64,000 nt of DNA from Sanguinoderma infundibulare (Eukaryota > Basidiomycota > Agaricomycetes > Polyporales > Polyporaceae), in assembly GCA_032821775.1 (NCBI GenBank), contig JAVLRN010000012.1, positions 1,364,001 to 1,428,000 on the forward strand. Reading direction: 5' to 3'. The translations under genes were made by a program, and so were the position numbers. Numbering within the stretch: the stretch's first letter is position 1; the number at the start of each line of letters is the position of its first letter. Below are positions 22,126-32,910 of the stretch, in pieces. The notes beneath the pieces are model-generated. The model ran no database searches. It was given only the letters and a program-made list of their open reading frames with translations, and had not been told where the DNA came from.

Positions 22126-23788
22126 ATGGCTATGTCCACAGACACCCCATTATTCGAAGGCTTCGTCGACACGACCATGGATGCTCTGCGCCTCATAGAG
22201 GTTCGTCCCTGCAGTTCCCCGGCTTTGTCAGTCATAGGAGCGATGAGGCTGACCGTGATACCGCCACTCGCGTCTCTTCCCCCCGGGCTCTCTTTGACCC
22301 ACAGGCTGCGCGCAGAGGTATGATCCCCAGGGTTACCCGCCGCTTGAACGACTTCGAGCGACGCACCATGGTCAAGAGCGGTGCCGTGTTCATCTTCAGT
22401 GTCGAGGAGAGTGGCATCAAACGGTGGACGGAAGGTTTGGCCTGGTCCCAATCCCGCATTTCTGGAAACTTTTTGGTGGGCATCGTCCATCTCCCCGGGG
22501 CGCCTGGGATAGTTCTGACTATTTTGTTAGCTTTATCGGGAGGTCGCGGATCGTAGTGCTCGCACCGCCCAACAGCTCGCGGACATCCCAATGTACCCAC
22601 ACCGAGCGCACCTTCCGGAACCGCAGCTGAGCTACAAGCCTCGCGGCCTCGTAAAGAAGGTAATGCGAATGTCTGTTTTCAAAGTCGCAGCCTGATGCTA
22701 ATGGTCAGCAGACAATCACCGTCAAGATCGACGGATCTGACTATCACCTCATTTCATATTACACCCAAGAGGACCTGGCTGCCGGGCTTTTGCGAAGGCC
22801 AACGGGCCACCCAGATCTCATGGCAATTGAAATCCCTCCAGAGCTTACGCGCTCGACAAACTTTCGCTATCCACCGAATCTCGAAGAAGCCCACGAGACG
22901 GTTTCCCATAGGTGCGCGGTTCGCGCAGATCCCAAACTAGACGACCGCTGACAACTTATGTTCGTGGTCACGTTTAGCAATGACAGAGATGGGATTGATA
23001 ATCACGCGGTTCACGCACCTGGTCTGTCTCCTCCGTCGCCAGGAATGTCCGGCAGCATCCCATCTTCGCCCGTGGGCGAGGACTCCTCGGGCATCCCCCA
23101 CAGCGCGTTTGCCCGTCACGCCGGCGATGCCTCGGGGTACTACTACCACGGCCAAACGCGGCTCTCTTCGCTCGACACGGGGATGACGAGCACATCAGGG
23201 CAGGGACACTCTTCGCTCGCGGGCATTCCCACCAGTCCGCGCGCGCACCCGTACGCCAGGAGAAACACTGGCACCTCTCCGTCTTCCTGGCAATCCTCCG
23301 TGCACGGAGCATACGACTCGCTCGCTGCGCCGTCAGCTGCGGCGGCGATGTACTCTAGCCCGACCTATTCCAGCCACACGCACCTCACCTCCGCTTACGA
23401 CCAGCGCCGCGACAGCTGGACTTCGCACGCGGCGCTGCAGCACGAGCCCCATCGGGCGGTGGCAGACGGAGGTTCCGATGGGAGTGGTCCCGCGGTGTTG
23501 TCATGGTCTCCCACAGGCTCCCCCATTCTCGGCCAATCGCTCGCATCGGCACCCGCCGTCGCCTTCTCCGCCGCGGCGAACTTGCCGGCGGGCAGAGCGC
23601 GCGACCATTTCCGCGTCCGCTCGTACCCGTCCATGGGGTGGCAGTACGACCAGGCAAGCGTTCTTCCGCATTCGTCACCCGTGCACCATCACCCGCTGCC
23701 ATACGCCTTGGAACGCGGTGCGACGGCCGCCAGCGCGGGAGGATTCCACAGGTATGGCGGCGGAGAAGCGGCTCACGCCGACCGCTAG
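22126..23788 (+). CDS. Gti1/Pac2 (WOPR) family transcription regulator
   Basis: Nuclear DNA-binding regulator of the WOPR family (Wor1, Gti1, Pac2, Sge1/Ros1), which controls morphological switching, sporulation, pathogenic development and often secondary metabolism in fungi. Exons 22126-22200, 22305-22475, 22531-22659, 22712-22911 and 22978-23788 sum to 1386 nt, an exact 461 codons plus stop. WOPR box part a: PLFEGFVDTTMDALRLIE, MIPRVTRRLNDFERRTMVKS, GAVFIFSVEESGIKRWTEGL and WSQSRISGNFLLYREV. Part b: KKTITVKIDGSDYHLISYYT then LTRSTNFRYP. The last 270 residues are Ser/Pro/His-rich and disordered, with a likely activation role. No other regulator of this type is in the window; it sits between the two terpene synthases. 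Confidence 0.92.
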
Positions 23789-24105
23789 CAGGGCCGGCGA
23801 ACGTAAGCCCTCTTGGAACTCGGACACGCACCGGAATTTGGGACTCGTCAGTTTTCTCGCGCGGGCTTTGAGTGCGTTTTGTTGTAATCGCGCAGTAACA
23901 CTATCCACCTGTATTAGCGCCTATTCGTAGACATCTCCCAGGAGTCGGGGACGCTCAGACGTCCAGGCCAAGCGGAGACCCTCGCCACAATGTGATTGTT
24001 CGTTATGGTCCCTTCTCTGAGAAAACACGCGGCGGCTGTGATGCACCAAAATTAATACGGAATCGAGAAGACCAAACGCAGAGTTGGTAAACGTCACTGG
24101 CACAT
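23789..24105. other. Intergenic, convergent 3' ends
   Basis: 317 nt between the WOPR gene and TFB2, which point toward each other. Nothing beyond presumed 3' untranslated sequence. Confidence 0.5.
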
Positions 24106-26264
24106 CTATGCAGTTCCTGCCGACCGCCGTTCAATGTAGCCTCGGATGTTCGTGTGCCCCTCGACGCTGCCGAAGAAACACCGTTTCGAGGGGTTCTCCC
24201 ATAACACGACGCCCAGTTTCTTCGCGTAATCGAGGACCCATTCGTAGTCGGCATGTGAAGCGAACGCGGTATACAAATATCCTGCCGACGGTCAGAAGGT
24301 CAGCCCTCATGTTATTCCATGACGTCGTTGAGCCGAAGTGACGGGACAATGACCTTCCTGCGATTTCACACGGTTTTTCTCAAGCTCCCAGAGGCGGATT
24401 TGGTCTTGCACGGTGACTGGAAGAAGGGGTTTCTGAAATAGGAACGGCGAGTTGAAGCACCAGTCCGGCGGTTACCGCACAAGAGGGAGGGCTTACGTTC
24501 TTGCGCATTTGAGGGTGCGCATGGGTGATGAGGTAGCTGATGATCTTGAGGTGACCGTCGGCAACACAGTACCGACAGCGAGACGACGTGGCAAGGCACA
24601 TACCTGATCGGCAGTGATCCCGTTCGCAAGGGCCTTCTTGACACTATCGCGAGTGATTTGGCCCACTACGAGGTTGGGGAATCGAGACTTGAGCGTTACG
24701 AACAGGTTCAAGACAGCAATTTGCAGCGGATTATCTGGAATTCGGTCACGTCCCAGCACCCGTGAGTTCGCAGCAATCCAAACTTACCCGTGTACGCATA
24801 TAGCCGATAGTTCGTCTCAAGGACAATGAAGCCCTGAGATTGAGAACCGTCGCCCGTGCCGGTGGACGTGGGAAGCGGAGGTGAGGACGACGTCAATGTG
24901 GTTGCTAGTCGGGTCGGGCTGAACTTCCTGGACGTCGCCTGCGGCAAGAAGGGGCGTTAATGATGTCAGCATACTCCGTCCGAGAAGATGTCAACCGCGC
25001 TGACCGTGCGCTGTTTGATCAATCCATAGTCCCGAAGATCTGGGAGCATTGCTTTCTGAGTGGCGCTGAGCTCCTCGGCGGAATAGGCCTGAGCAGGGGT
25101 TTGAGCTTGAATGATTGACAGAATGAGTGCAATAGAGTATGCAGTCCGACCTTTCCAAGCTCTGTAGTCGACAGCATCAAGAGGAAGCTGAGGACTTCGA
25201 CGAGATCCATCTGTCTTTCCTAGGGACATAATGCGTGCAGCATGTCGTAAGCGCCTAGAATAAATGGAGATACCTCTGCCATCCGAAGATATTGCAATAA
25301 CAGTTCCCACAGTTGCTCGTGTGGGGGGTGAAGGAGAAATTGGAACCCCGCGGACGTGATTTGCAAAGTCCCACTGGTAAGGATAAGTTCCGGTACCATC
25401 GCATGCAGTGCGCCACTTACTGGACGGTGGCCATGAGACCGCTGCGCTGAAGCAAGAACAGCACGCCTTGTGACGGCTTGGCGGGGAACTGTCCTGTTCC
25501 CGAAGAGACCATGTAGTATAGAATGGTCTAAACCCGACATATCAGCCATCTGTCAGAGATGTGGCGAGAAGAAGGAGGACCTCCCAGCGTTCGAGCGCAT
25601 ATGCATCCAAAGCCTCTATATCCGGGTGAGGGTGTCTGTCGTCGTTCTCAGCAAGGGTGCCGAAGCTCTTGCTGTTTCCGCTGTTACGAGAATCGATTAA
25701 CGGGGATCACAGAAACACCTGTGGGGCTCACCCGCCCGTGATGGCTTGCCGCAAACTCGCCTTGAAGGTGGGATTAAGACCTTGTTTCGCAGGCTGTGGA
25801 GGTCCTTGCTTTGTCGGCTGTTGGAACAGAATATGGAGACTTTGGAGAGTAGACAGGGCATCCTGATACGGCCTGCGGGGTTGAACATCGCCGTGACGGG
25901 ACCGGTGGCCTCGGGACCTGCTCGGGACTTACCTCTTCCCTTCTCGAGTGACCCACGTGGACATCGTTGTCGCCGGGATGAGGGATTCGAGCCATAGGAG
26001 GTTCATGACCACTTGTCGCTCGAGCGGCTGGAGTAATCTAGAATCATCCCACATAGTTAGAGACAGACGCCACGTAGGGAGCACGAGACGCATTGACCGG
26101 AAAATTGACAGACAGGAAGAGGGCTTTGAATAGAGCCTGGTCATCATAGACTGGGTCTGAGAAAGCAGGAAGCCGATTAGGCGATGTGATGTATTCCCTC
26201 CATCTGTCGCTGAGCTTGTGGACGACTCTCCTGTGGGCTTGATGCGAATGGTGGGCCCAACCAT
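24106..26264 (-). CDS. TFB2: TFIIH core subunit TFB2 (p52)
   Basis: Structural subunit of general transcription and DNA-repair factor TFIIH; stimulates the XPB/Ssl2 ATPase. The N-terminal block [24 protein letters not shown] is restored by removing a 60-nt intron with a CTAAC branch point, and continues [20 protein letters not shown]. Middle exons: [37 protein letters not shown]. Near the C-terminus the signature [40 protein letters not shown] and [15 protein letters not shown] is clear, followed by the p52 C-terminal domain ending [20 protein letters not shown], stop TAG at 24106-24108. Many short introns. Start set at ATG 26264; a further 5' exon cannot be excluded. Divergent from gankyrin, 294 nt between start codons. 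Confidence 0.9.
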
Positions 26265-26558
26265 GTCTTGCGGGTCAAAGAGAGCGTCAGGTATGGATTA
26301 AGGTGCAATTTGAATGCACTGCTCGAAGTGCACAACCCGAAGAGGCTTACTGTAGCTTGCGGAGGCGGCGAACCACGACAAACAGGAGGACCGTCGGCGC
26401 TTCCTTGGCGGCCATGTTTGTGGGTACCCGTGGGAACATAGCGTCTGCACATAGCGCCCACGCCGACGAGTGCGTACGCGTATGATGGCGTAAGCCGCTG
26501 CTTGTGCTTGTACTTATCCCGTTCCTCTCGCCTCTCCTTCTCAACACATCGGACCAGT

Positions 26559-27778
26559 ATGGCGAGCTCCTCTGTCCATAATGCTGCTCTCAATAGTAAT
26601 ATGATTTTTATTCTACCTCTACTCGTACTAATGCCATCGTGTAGAGCAGTTCGGCTTGGTCCGGTCTTTGGTTTCGCAAGACCCGAAGCTTGCTGAAGCC
26701 GTAGACGAAGTACCGCCGTTTTTCAAAATTACATGTCGCATCGACTGAAACAAAGTACAGGATGGGCGGACGCCGCTGCATTGGGCTGCTTCGTCTGGTT
26801 CTGTGGATATCGTTCGCTACCTTATTGACCAGAAGGTTGACGTCAGCCGTGGTGACGGTGCCGGATGGACACCGCTACACATTGCATGTGTGTGATCTCG
26901 CATAGTTTTTAACCGTATTATGTCTGACCCACCTGTTGCATTACAGCCAGTGGCGGCTTCGACGACGTTGTCCTGGAGCTGCTTGGCGCGGGGGCCGAAG
27001 TGAACCGAACAAACGACAAGGGCATCACACCACTGTACCATCTAGTTCCTTTCCTCCAACAGATCTGCACTCAATCTGACCGTACAGGCATTACGCGGCA
27101 TCGAAATCTCGAGTCGAGGTATCTAGATCATCTTCAGTCCTCGAATTCCCAACTCACCGCCACACAGATCGGCAAGCTACTGATTGCGAGAGGGGCCGAT
27201 GTATGCGCCCCAACCATCCATTTGTCTCGTCCCACTTACTCAAATCAACCCCGCAGATCAACGTCCGAGATAAGGCAAATCAGACCCCGCTGTACGCCTC
27301 CAATTCCCAAGCCATCCAAATGACGTCTTTACTCAGACCAGATGGTTGCGACCCAATATAGGCATAGAGCGGCGACGACAGGATCCACGGGTTTTATCAG
27401 CCTTCTTCTCAAGCCACCTGAGGGCTCGCCGAAAACCCGCCTCAACACCGCGGACCGCGTTGGTGCGCAGGCTTCTTCCTCCTCATACGTAAAACCCTTG
27501 GTGATTCCTGACAATTCACGGTGACTAGGCAATACCCCGCTACACCTCGCGATGGAGTCCGCGCACGCAGAAGCGGCGTGTCTGCTAATCGAGGCTGGAG
27601 CGGATCGAGAGCGGGTGCGTTGAATCGTCTTCCCCTTCACCTGCCGTCACCTCGCCGATTCTCACCCCCTCCACAGGAGAACCTTGATGGCCAGATGCCC
27701 GAAGATCTCGAGGGCGTGGGTGGCCAAGAGCAGCGGCGGGCGAAGGCGTACGTCACTGAGCGATGCGGCAGGCGGTGA
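26559..27778 (+). CDS. NAS6: Gankyrin/Nas6, ankyrin-repeat proteasome assembly chaperone
   Basis: Ankyrin-repeat chaperone that binds Rpt3 while the 26S proteasome regulatory particle assembles. Exon 1 is only 37 nt (MASSSVHNAALN, then a split Lys codon). The chain continues KQFGLVRSLVSQDPKLAEAV and DGRTPLHWAASSGSVDIVRY, AGWTPLHIA|SSGGFDDVVL, GITPL|HYAASKSRVE, IGKLLIARGAD, INVRDKANQTPL, HRAATTGSTGFISLLLK, GNTPLHLAMESAHAEAACLL, and ends ERENLDGQMPEDLEG...ERCGRR. The TPLH turn motifs mark successive ankyrin repeats; total about 235 aa, the gankyrin size. About nine introns, several in the same place within the repeat. An insertion (PPEGSPKTRLNTADRV) lengthens the sixth repeat. Confidence 0.9.
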
Positions 27779-28297
27779 CCGGCGACGGAGGATCGACCAT
27801 CTGCGATCCATCGCTCGCGATCCGAGGACGTTGCGCGCGCGTCCAGTCTCAAAGAGGCTCACCATCAAGTCCCCGGAAGAAGCCCATTCCAAGTGTGTAA
27901 CGTTAATCCTATCTGTACCCGACGCCGCGGACTCTCTGCGAGCTGTGTGCCTTCGAAATCGGACATGTCCAACAAGCAACCGTCGCGGGACTTCGGCCAC
28001 TTCATTAACATAGAATTGTATGTACATTCGACGAACCAGGAGGAGCACAGCTTTAGGGTATTGTCCTGAATCTAAGATAGACTGTCCTACAGCGATCCCA
28101 ACCACAAGTCATCATAAGTCGTGAATCATAAGCATAAGGACTGCCGACGGCGATAGCGAGAGAGAAGAGGATCATCAGATGGGCGTCCGTTCGTACCTAC
28201 CATAAAGATGTCGTGTCCAGACCGTCCCGAGATGGAAAGCGAGCCAACGCAAACGGTCGACCACATCTATTTTCCCCAGCCTTCTTGCGAGTTTCGG
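27779..28297. other. Intergenic, convergent 3' ends
   Basis: About 520 nt between gankyrin and sesquiterpene synthase 2. No gene seen. Confidence 0.5.
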
Positions 28298-29631
28298 CTA
28301 CGCATCCTTTCGCGCGCGAGCAGAAGGACGTGATGCAGAGCTTGATGGGCAGCCGCCCCTGGACGGGTGTCCACGCGCCGGGATGCAAGCGCACCTCATC
28401 AGGAAATGGCTCCACCGGCTCTGGTTCTGCGCGAGCTCGACGCCGCCATTGGGCAGGCCCCAGCGGCGAGTCGATCCGGTCGGCCGCGCGCGGAGAATCA
28501 CGACGCGATGCTGCTTGACGGCGGCACCGTCGCTGCCAAAATAGCGCGCAGAGTCGAAGCTCCACTGCAGCGCGCCCACCATCCAGTCCTGCAGACCCTG
28601 GACGTACAGCGCCACGTCCCTGTCGATCGCGGGGCCCCACGAGGGGAGGTTCCGGCGGTCCTGTTCGAAGCGGAGGATCGACGAGTTGGTCAGCTCGCCG
28701 ACGTAGTCGATGGCGGCTTGCAGTGAGAGGTGGTGCCGGTGCATGACCACCTGGACCATGTTGTGGGTGTCGGCTCGCGCTTGTTCGCGGTCATAGGAGA
28801 ACAGGTCCTACGTCCCATGAACCTGCAATGAGATTTGGGTGACGAGTGTACAAAGGGAACAACGTACATTGGACCACGAGATGTGCGCGTTCGCAGCGTC
28901 TTCAAGCGCGCGAATGACGGGGTGCGCCATAACCTCGTCAGGAAGGTCGATCCCCGCGCCGTACTCGATGAGCGCGAAGCACGGTTTGCACCCGCTCGTG
29001 TCCACGCGGTGGGCGATGTACTCCTCTAGGGAAGGTACGTCCCCGCGCGCTCGGTCCCTTGCTTGCTGCGCCACCGCCCCAAAGAAGAGGTCCATCGTCT
29101 CAATGAACCGACGGGTGCATCCAGGCCCCGCGCCGCGTCGGAACCGACCAGCGAAGCTGTTGGTGCCTTGTTAGCGCGAGCCCGGGGGAGGATCCACGTC
29201 CACAAGCGCAAACGCGAGCAACGAGGCGAATTGAATCGACGCCACACGCACCTTTTTGCCAGCTTCCCTGCCGCTTTCTGCGTCCTGAACCCTTCCGGAT
29301 CCTGGAACGCGCCCATGACGCACCCCGCGAGCCCGACTGTGTCCTTGTCGCTGAACTCGTCCGACCAGTCGTCGAGCGTGAAGAGGAAGTTGAGAAAGTC
29401 GGTGATGTCCCGCAGGCGCGCGGCGTCCGTATGCGGGTAGCACATCGCGCCGAGCTTTCCCGCGTGGAGGTGGCGAAATGAAGACTTCCGCTTGGCGGTG
29501 AACCTGGCTTCGGAGAGAAGCCACGCTTCCGATACGTGGGCGACGGAAGTACAATGGACGTTCATCCCCAGGGGGTATTGGCAATACGCGAAGAGATCGG
29601 GAAGAACGAACGACTGAGGAGGACGTTCCAT
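28298..29631 (-). CDS. Class I sesquiterpene synthase 2
   Basis: Paralogue of the synthase at 14308-15612. Exons 29631-29252, 29155/6-28868 and 28807-28298 join in frame to 392 aa. Start MERPPQSFVLPDLFAYCQYP; metal motif DDWSDE in NFLFTLDDWSDEFS; second triad NDLFSYDRE, with an intron after the Asn at exactly the position used in synthase 1; RY pair as ARYFG. The last intron of synthase 1 is absent here (RADTHNMVQVV is uninterrupted). After the usual end (AAVKQHRVVIL) the frame runs on for about 60 residues of Arg/Ser/Pro-rich sequence to the stop at 28298. This is either a real extension, an unrecognised intron, or a lost stop. Product unknown; farnesyl diphosphate is the likely substrate. 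Confidence 0.92.
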
Positions 29632-31756
29632 GGCAAACAGAAGGCAGGGAAAGGCGGGTCTGTGGGGATAGAATGGCGAATTGGTGGTCTCGAGTGGTTG
29701 CAGTGGGCCGGACACTTTCGCCGCCATCGTCCTTATAGCAATTGGCCAGGCGCGACTGCCTGCCGCCCCGAGTGACAAAGTAGGCAGTACATCATCCAGC
29801 ATCCAGGCTTTTGGCTTTCCACGCGACACGTGTGACGGGTCCCCCACCAGATCTAAACGGAGGTAGAGCGTGAGCGGATAGTAATGTGGTGAGAGAAGCG
29901 TTGCCATGAATTGTGTACAGCGCTCGGTTGTCGAGAAGGCTTGCATCGTGGTTCGAGCGCCAACGGAAAGTTGGCTGGATAGCCAATATACATTCAGACC
30001 AAATCGCCGAGAGGGGCACGTTGACGGGTACAACAGCAGTCATCGATGAAGCCGGCAGGAGAGGAAGTGATGAGAAGAACAATGACTCCTCGGCTATAAT
30101 ACTGCTATAGATGTGAAAACATGTGAGGAAGGGATGATCGGCTGCTCCGGACTTTAAGAAAAAGGCACATACGCGAACTTCGCGGTGGTGGTCGCAAGGC
30201 TGATAAACCTAGACCTATCGATTAACAGTCTTTCTCAGGGCGGCAAAAATTCCGAGCCTCCTTTGTACATGCGCATGCAGCGAGGTGGTGTCGAAGCTAA
30301 CCAAACCCCCAACGCTTGGCCGGCATATGTAGTGACCTCGCGTCAAATGTGCCCCAAGGGCGAACGACGATAATCTGGTGCGTGTTCAGTAAAAGGTCAT
30401 ACAGGACATGAATGAACCGACGGCGGTAGGCAGGCGTGGTATAGAGCATAAACGGGATTTAGAACTGCCTCCTGGAGACACACCACGATGCGGCCTAATT
30501 CGATGGGACACGCGACAGCCGGTCGGCCAGGGTGACGGGTGTTATGCGACCCTAGCTGCCTATCCGAGCGGAGTACGACGTCGCTAGGGGATATCATCAT
30601 GATATATGTATAAGCAGCAGGATAGATGCAAGGCATGGGACCCACTACAGGTGACACCTTGCCATGCCAGGAGACCGGACTCAGCTCCTGGCGAGCCGCC
30701 CCATACGATATGCCCGACCCAGATAACGCTCCGGGACCGCGGCATGTGAAGAAGAGCGGGAGCCGCGTGTCCAACAACACAAGAGCGCGGTCTGGAACAT
30801 CACCCCGTCGAACGCCACTTGGATGTGCGTTCATTACGTGACATCTGGGTGGAAGACGGTCAGATCTCGTCGTAGGGTAGACCTAACTGCGCACCGAGGG
30901 CCAATCACAACATTTGATCGGAAGAGAAGACGGTGGACAACCCCAATCAGCGTGGAGGGCTATGAGGACCTTGTTTGCCATGCCAGCACCGCTTTCAACG
31001 CCGTCTCGTCGCGGGCGCAACGCCGCAGAAAACGTGCCAAACCGGCAGTGGCCTTTCTGCACTGGGTTTCATGTATCATAGCGCCCGGTATGAACGCTAA
31101 ATGGAAGGGTGCCCCATTCCGTTCTGCAAACATGGGGTAAATCAAGTCCAAGAGGTGGTTTGTGCATACTTGCGGGTCCAATCCCGACGCGAAGGCGAAT
31201 CACCTTGGATCCATCACTGGGCCGGCTTCTGGTGACAACAACTGCATCGAGAACCGTTCAAGGACCCTTTATTAATGAAAAAGAAGAGCTACAGAGATGT
31301 TTGTCGGGTAGAGAAGGGCTTTAGCAGGGGTAGCTAGAATCATCCGGTGAGGGTCGAAGATGAGTGCGAATGGTGCCGATGATGGTGGCGTCGGGAGTAT
31401 TGATCAGTTTACATAAGCGCCGCCTCAATCTCTGTGTTCTCCTGCCACAGTTACTAGCTTCGCGCTTCATCGTACTCTCTCGGTAGAAGTATGAACACGA
31501 TCTGCAGGCATTTCTCCGTAAGTGGACTCCATTCAAATATCCTCTTGTGCCTGACGAGTTGAGTCATCAGATCAAGAAGTGCGAAGTAGTATGTCAGCGG
31601 ACTGAGCACGCAAACCTGCGCTACACTCAACCAGAGGTCACGACGCTACCCTCCGCTATCCTCGACCGCCGACACCCACGAGCCCTAGCGGAAGATTTCG
31701 ACAACCCCTGCTTATCCGTTAAGCTCTCCTGCCTCATCCTATCTTGACATATCACA
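29632..31756. other. Upstream region of sesquiterpene synthase 2 and beyond; no gene called
   Basis: 2.1 kb. The synthase frame stays open 134 codons upstream of its ATG, but that leader has no family resemblance. At 30960-31181 a minus-strand frame (LLDLIYPMFAERNGAPFHLA, then TAGLARFLRRCARDETALKA) has protein-like composition with mixed hydrophobic/charged residues and may be a fragment of a broken gene. I cannot assign it. Confidence 0.45.
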
Positions 31757-32896
31757 GCCTCTTCCCTACTGCGCTCGCTCGGTCTGCAGCGCCGAGTGGG
31801 ATGTTCCCGCTACAGATCGAGCCCATGATTTCCACCTGACCAGGAGGACCGGCGAACCGTGGTTGACGTTAACTAGGGTGAGCCGTGCCGCTACCGCGGC
31901 CGAAACGCGGACGTTCTTCCAGGGAGAGGCCGTCACTGGATCCTTGACCCTGAAGCTAGATAAGGAGGAGCTGGTCGACGAGGTCTCCATCGGCGTGAGT
32001 GTAGTCATGACATATGATCCTACCCCTTCTTCGGCAATGCATTGAAACGTTCTCCGGCACACTCTGCTTTCTGATTGAACGTTCGGAACATTGAGCTCAT
32101 CCACGTCACAGCTATACGGTAGGCTCACAATCGTCTCACACTCGACATCTAACTTCCTCTACATGTCCCGAACCATTTACTCTGCCGCTGCAGACAAGGG
32201 CTCAGAGAGCCTGGAACCCTTGCCAACGATCAGTAAGCGAGGAAGACTCAAGGGTCGCTATCGATGGCCGTATTCGTTTCGGCTCCCCAAAGGCGTCAAC
32301 ATCCTCTCGTCGGCCACAGCAAACGGAGAAACCGAGTGGCAAACTTATTGTCTGCCTCCCAGTTCCTGTAACGAGCATTTGAATGTCGCCGTTCAGTATT
32401 CTCTTGTCGTTCGTGTGGCACGAGGAGGACTCCGCAAGGGCAGCAAGTACGTGCCAATATTCGACGTTCCTTTGCATGTTGCTGAGAAAAAACAGGCTTG
32501 TCGTCCTGTTCGACTACGTTCGACTTGCAAGACCTCCCCCGACAATTCTGCGTCAGCTCGGCTATCAGCAGAACACTGCAATAATGGGACCTTAGAAGAC
32601 GCATGAACGTTTCAACGCAGTAGAAGGCGTCCTGTTCAAGAAGATTCCTGTGGAGGCAATATGCACGGTTCGTAGGCCTCCCTCTTCCCGGGGATCATGT
32701 ACGCTAGTGATTGAACGTCTACATAGCTGTCCGTCACCCGACCTTGGAGCACGTATATGTTCGTATTAGTTTCTTGTGCCGAGACACCTCATTGCAGCTC
32801 ACGCACGCCATATCCCACCCGAGTACAACGTTGCTTGATATACATCTTCTGGTACTCTTCGTGTATACCGCATTGCTGGACACAGACTCCATATAA
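31757..32896 (+). pseudogene. Arrestin-like protein gene with in-frame stop
   Basis: Relative of the arrestin-like proteins expanded in mushroom-forming fungi (alpha-arrestin fold, cargo-adaptor type). Blocks: HLTRRTGEPWLTLTRVSRAA, FFQGEAVTGSLTLKLDKEEL, then after introns KRGRLKGRYRWPYSFRLPKG, CLPPSSCNEHLNVAVQYSLV, VRVARGGLRKGSK|LVVLFDYV, RLARPPPTILRQLGYQQNTA. The frame then meets TAG at 32593-32595, where relatives continue. Family-like sequence resumes in the same frame right after it (VEGVLFKKIPVEAICTV) and, past a likely intron, as VRISFLCRDTSLQLTHAI. No intron removes the stop. The 5' start is uncertain; no convincing ATG was fixed, so the left border is approximate. Could be a truncated but working protein. 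Confidence 0.6.
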
Positions 32897-32910
32897 CCTA
32901 AGTTGGCCGT

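Noticed and set aside
29632..30033. N-terminal extension of sesquiterpene synthase 2 in the same frame
   Set aside because: The 134 extra codons have no counterpart in terpene synthases and the ATG at 29631 gives a normal start.
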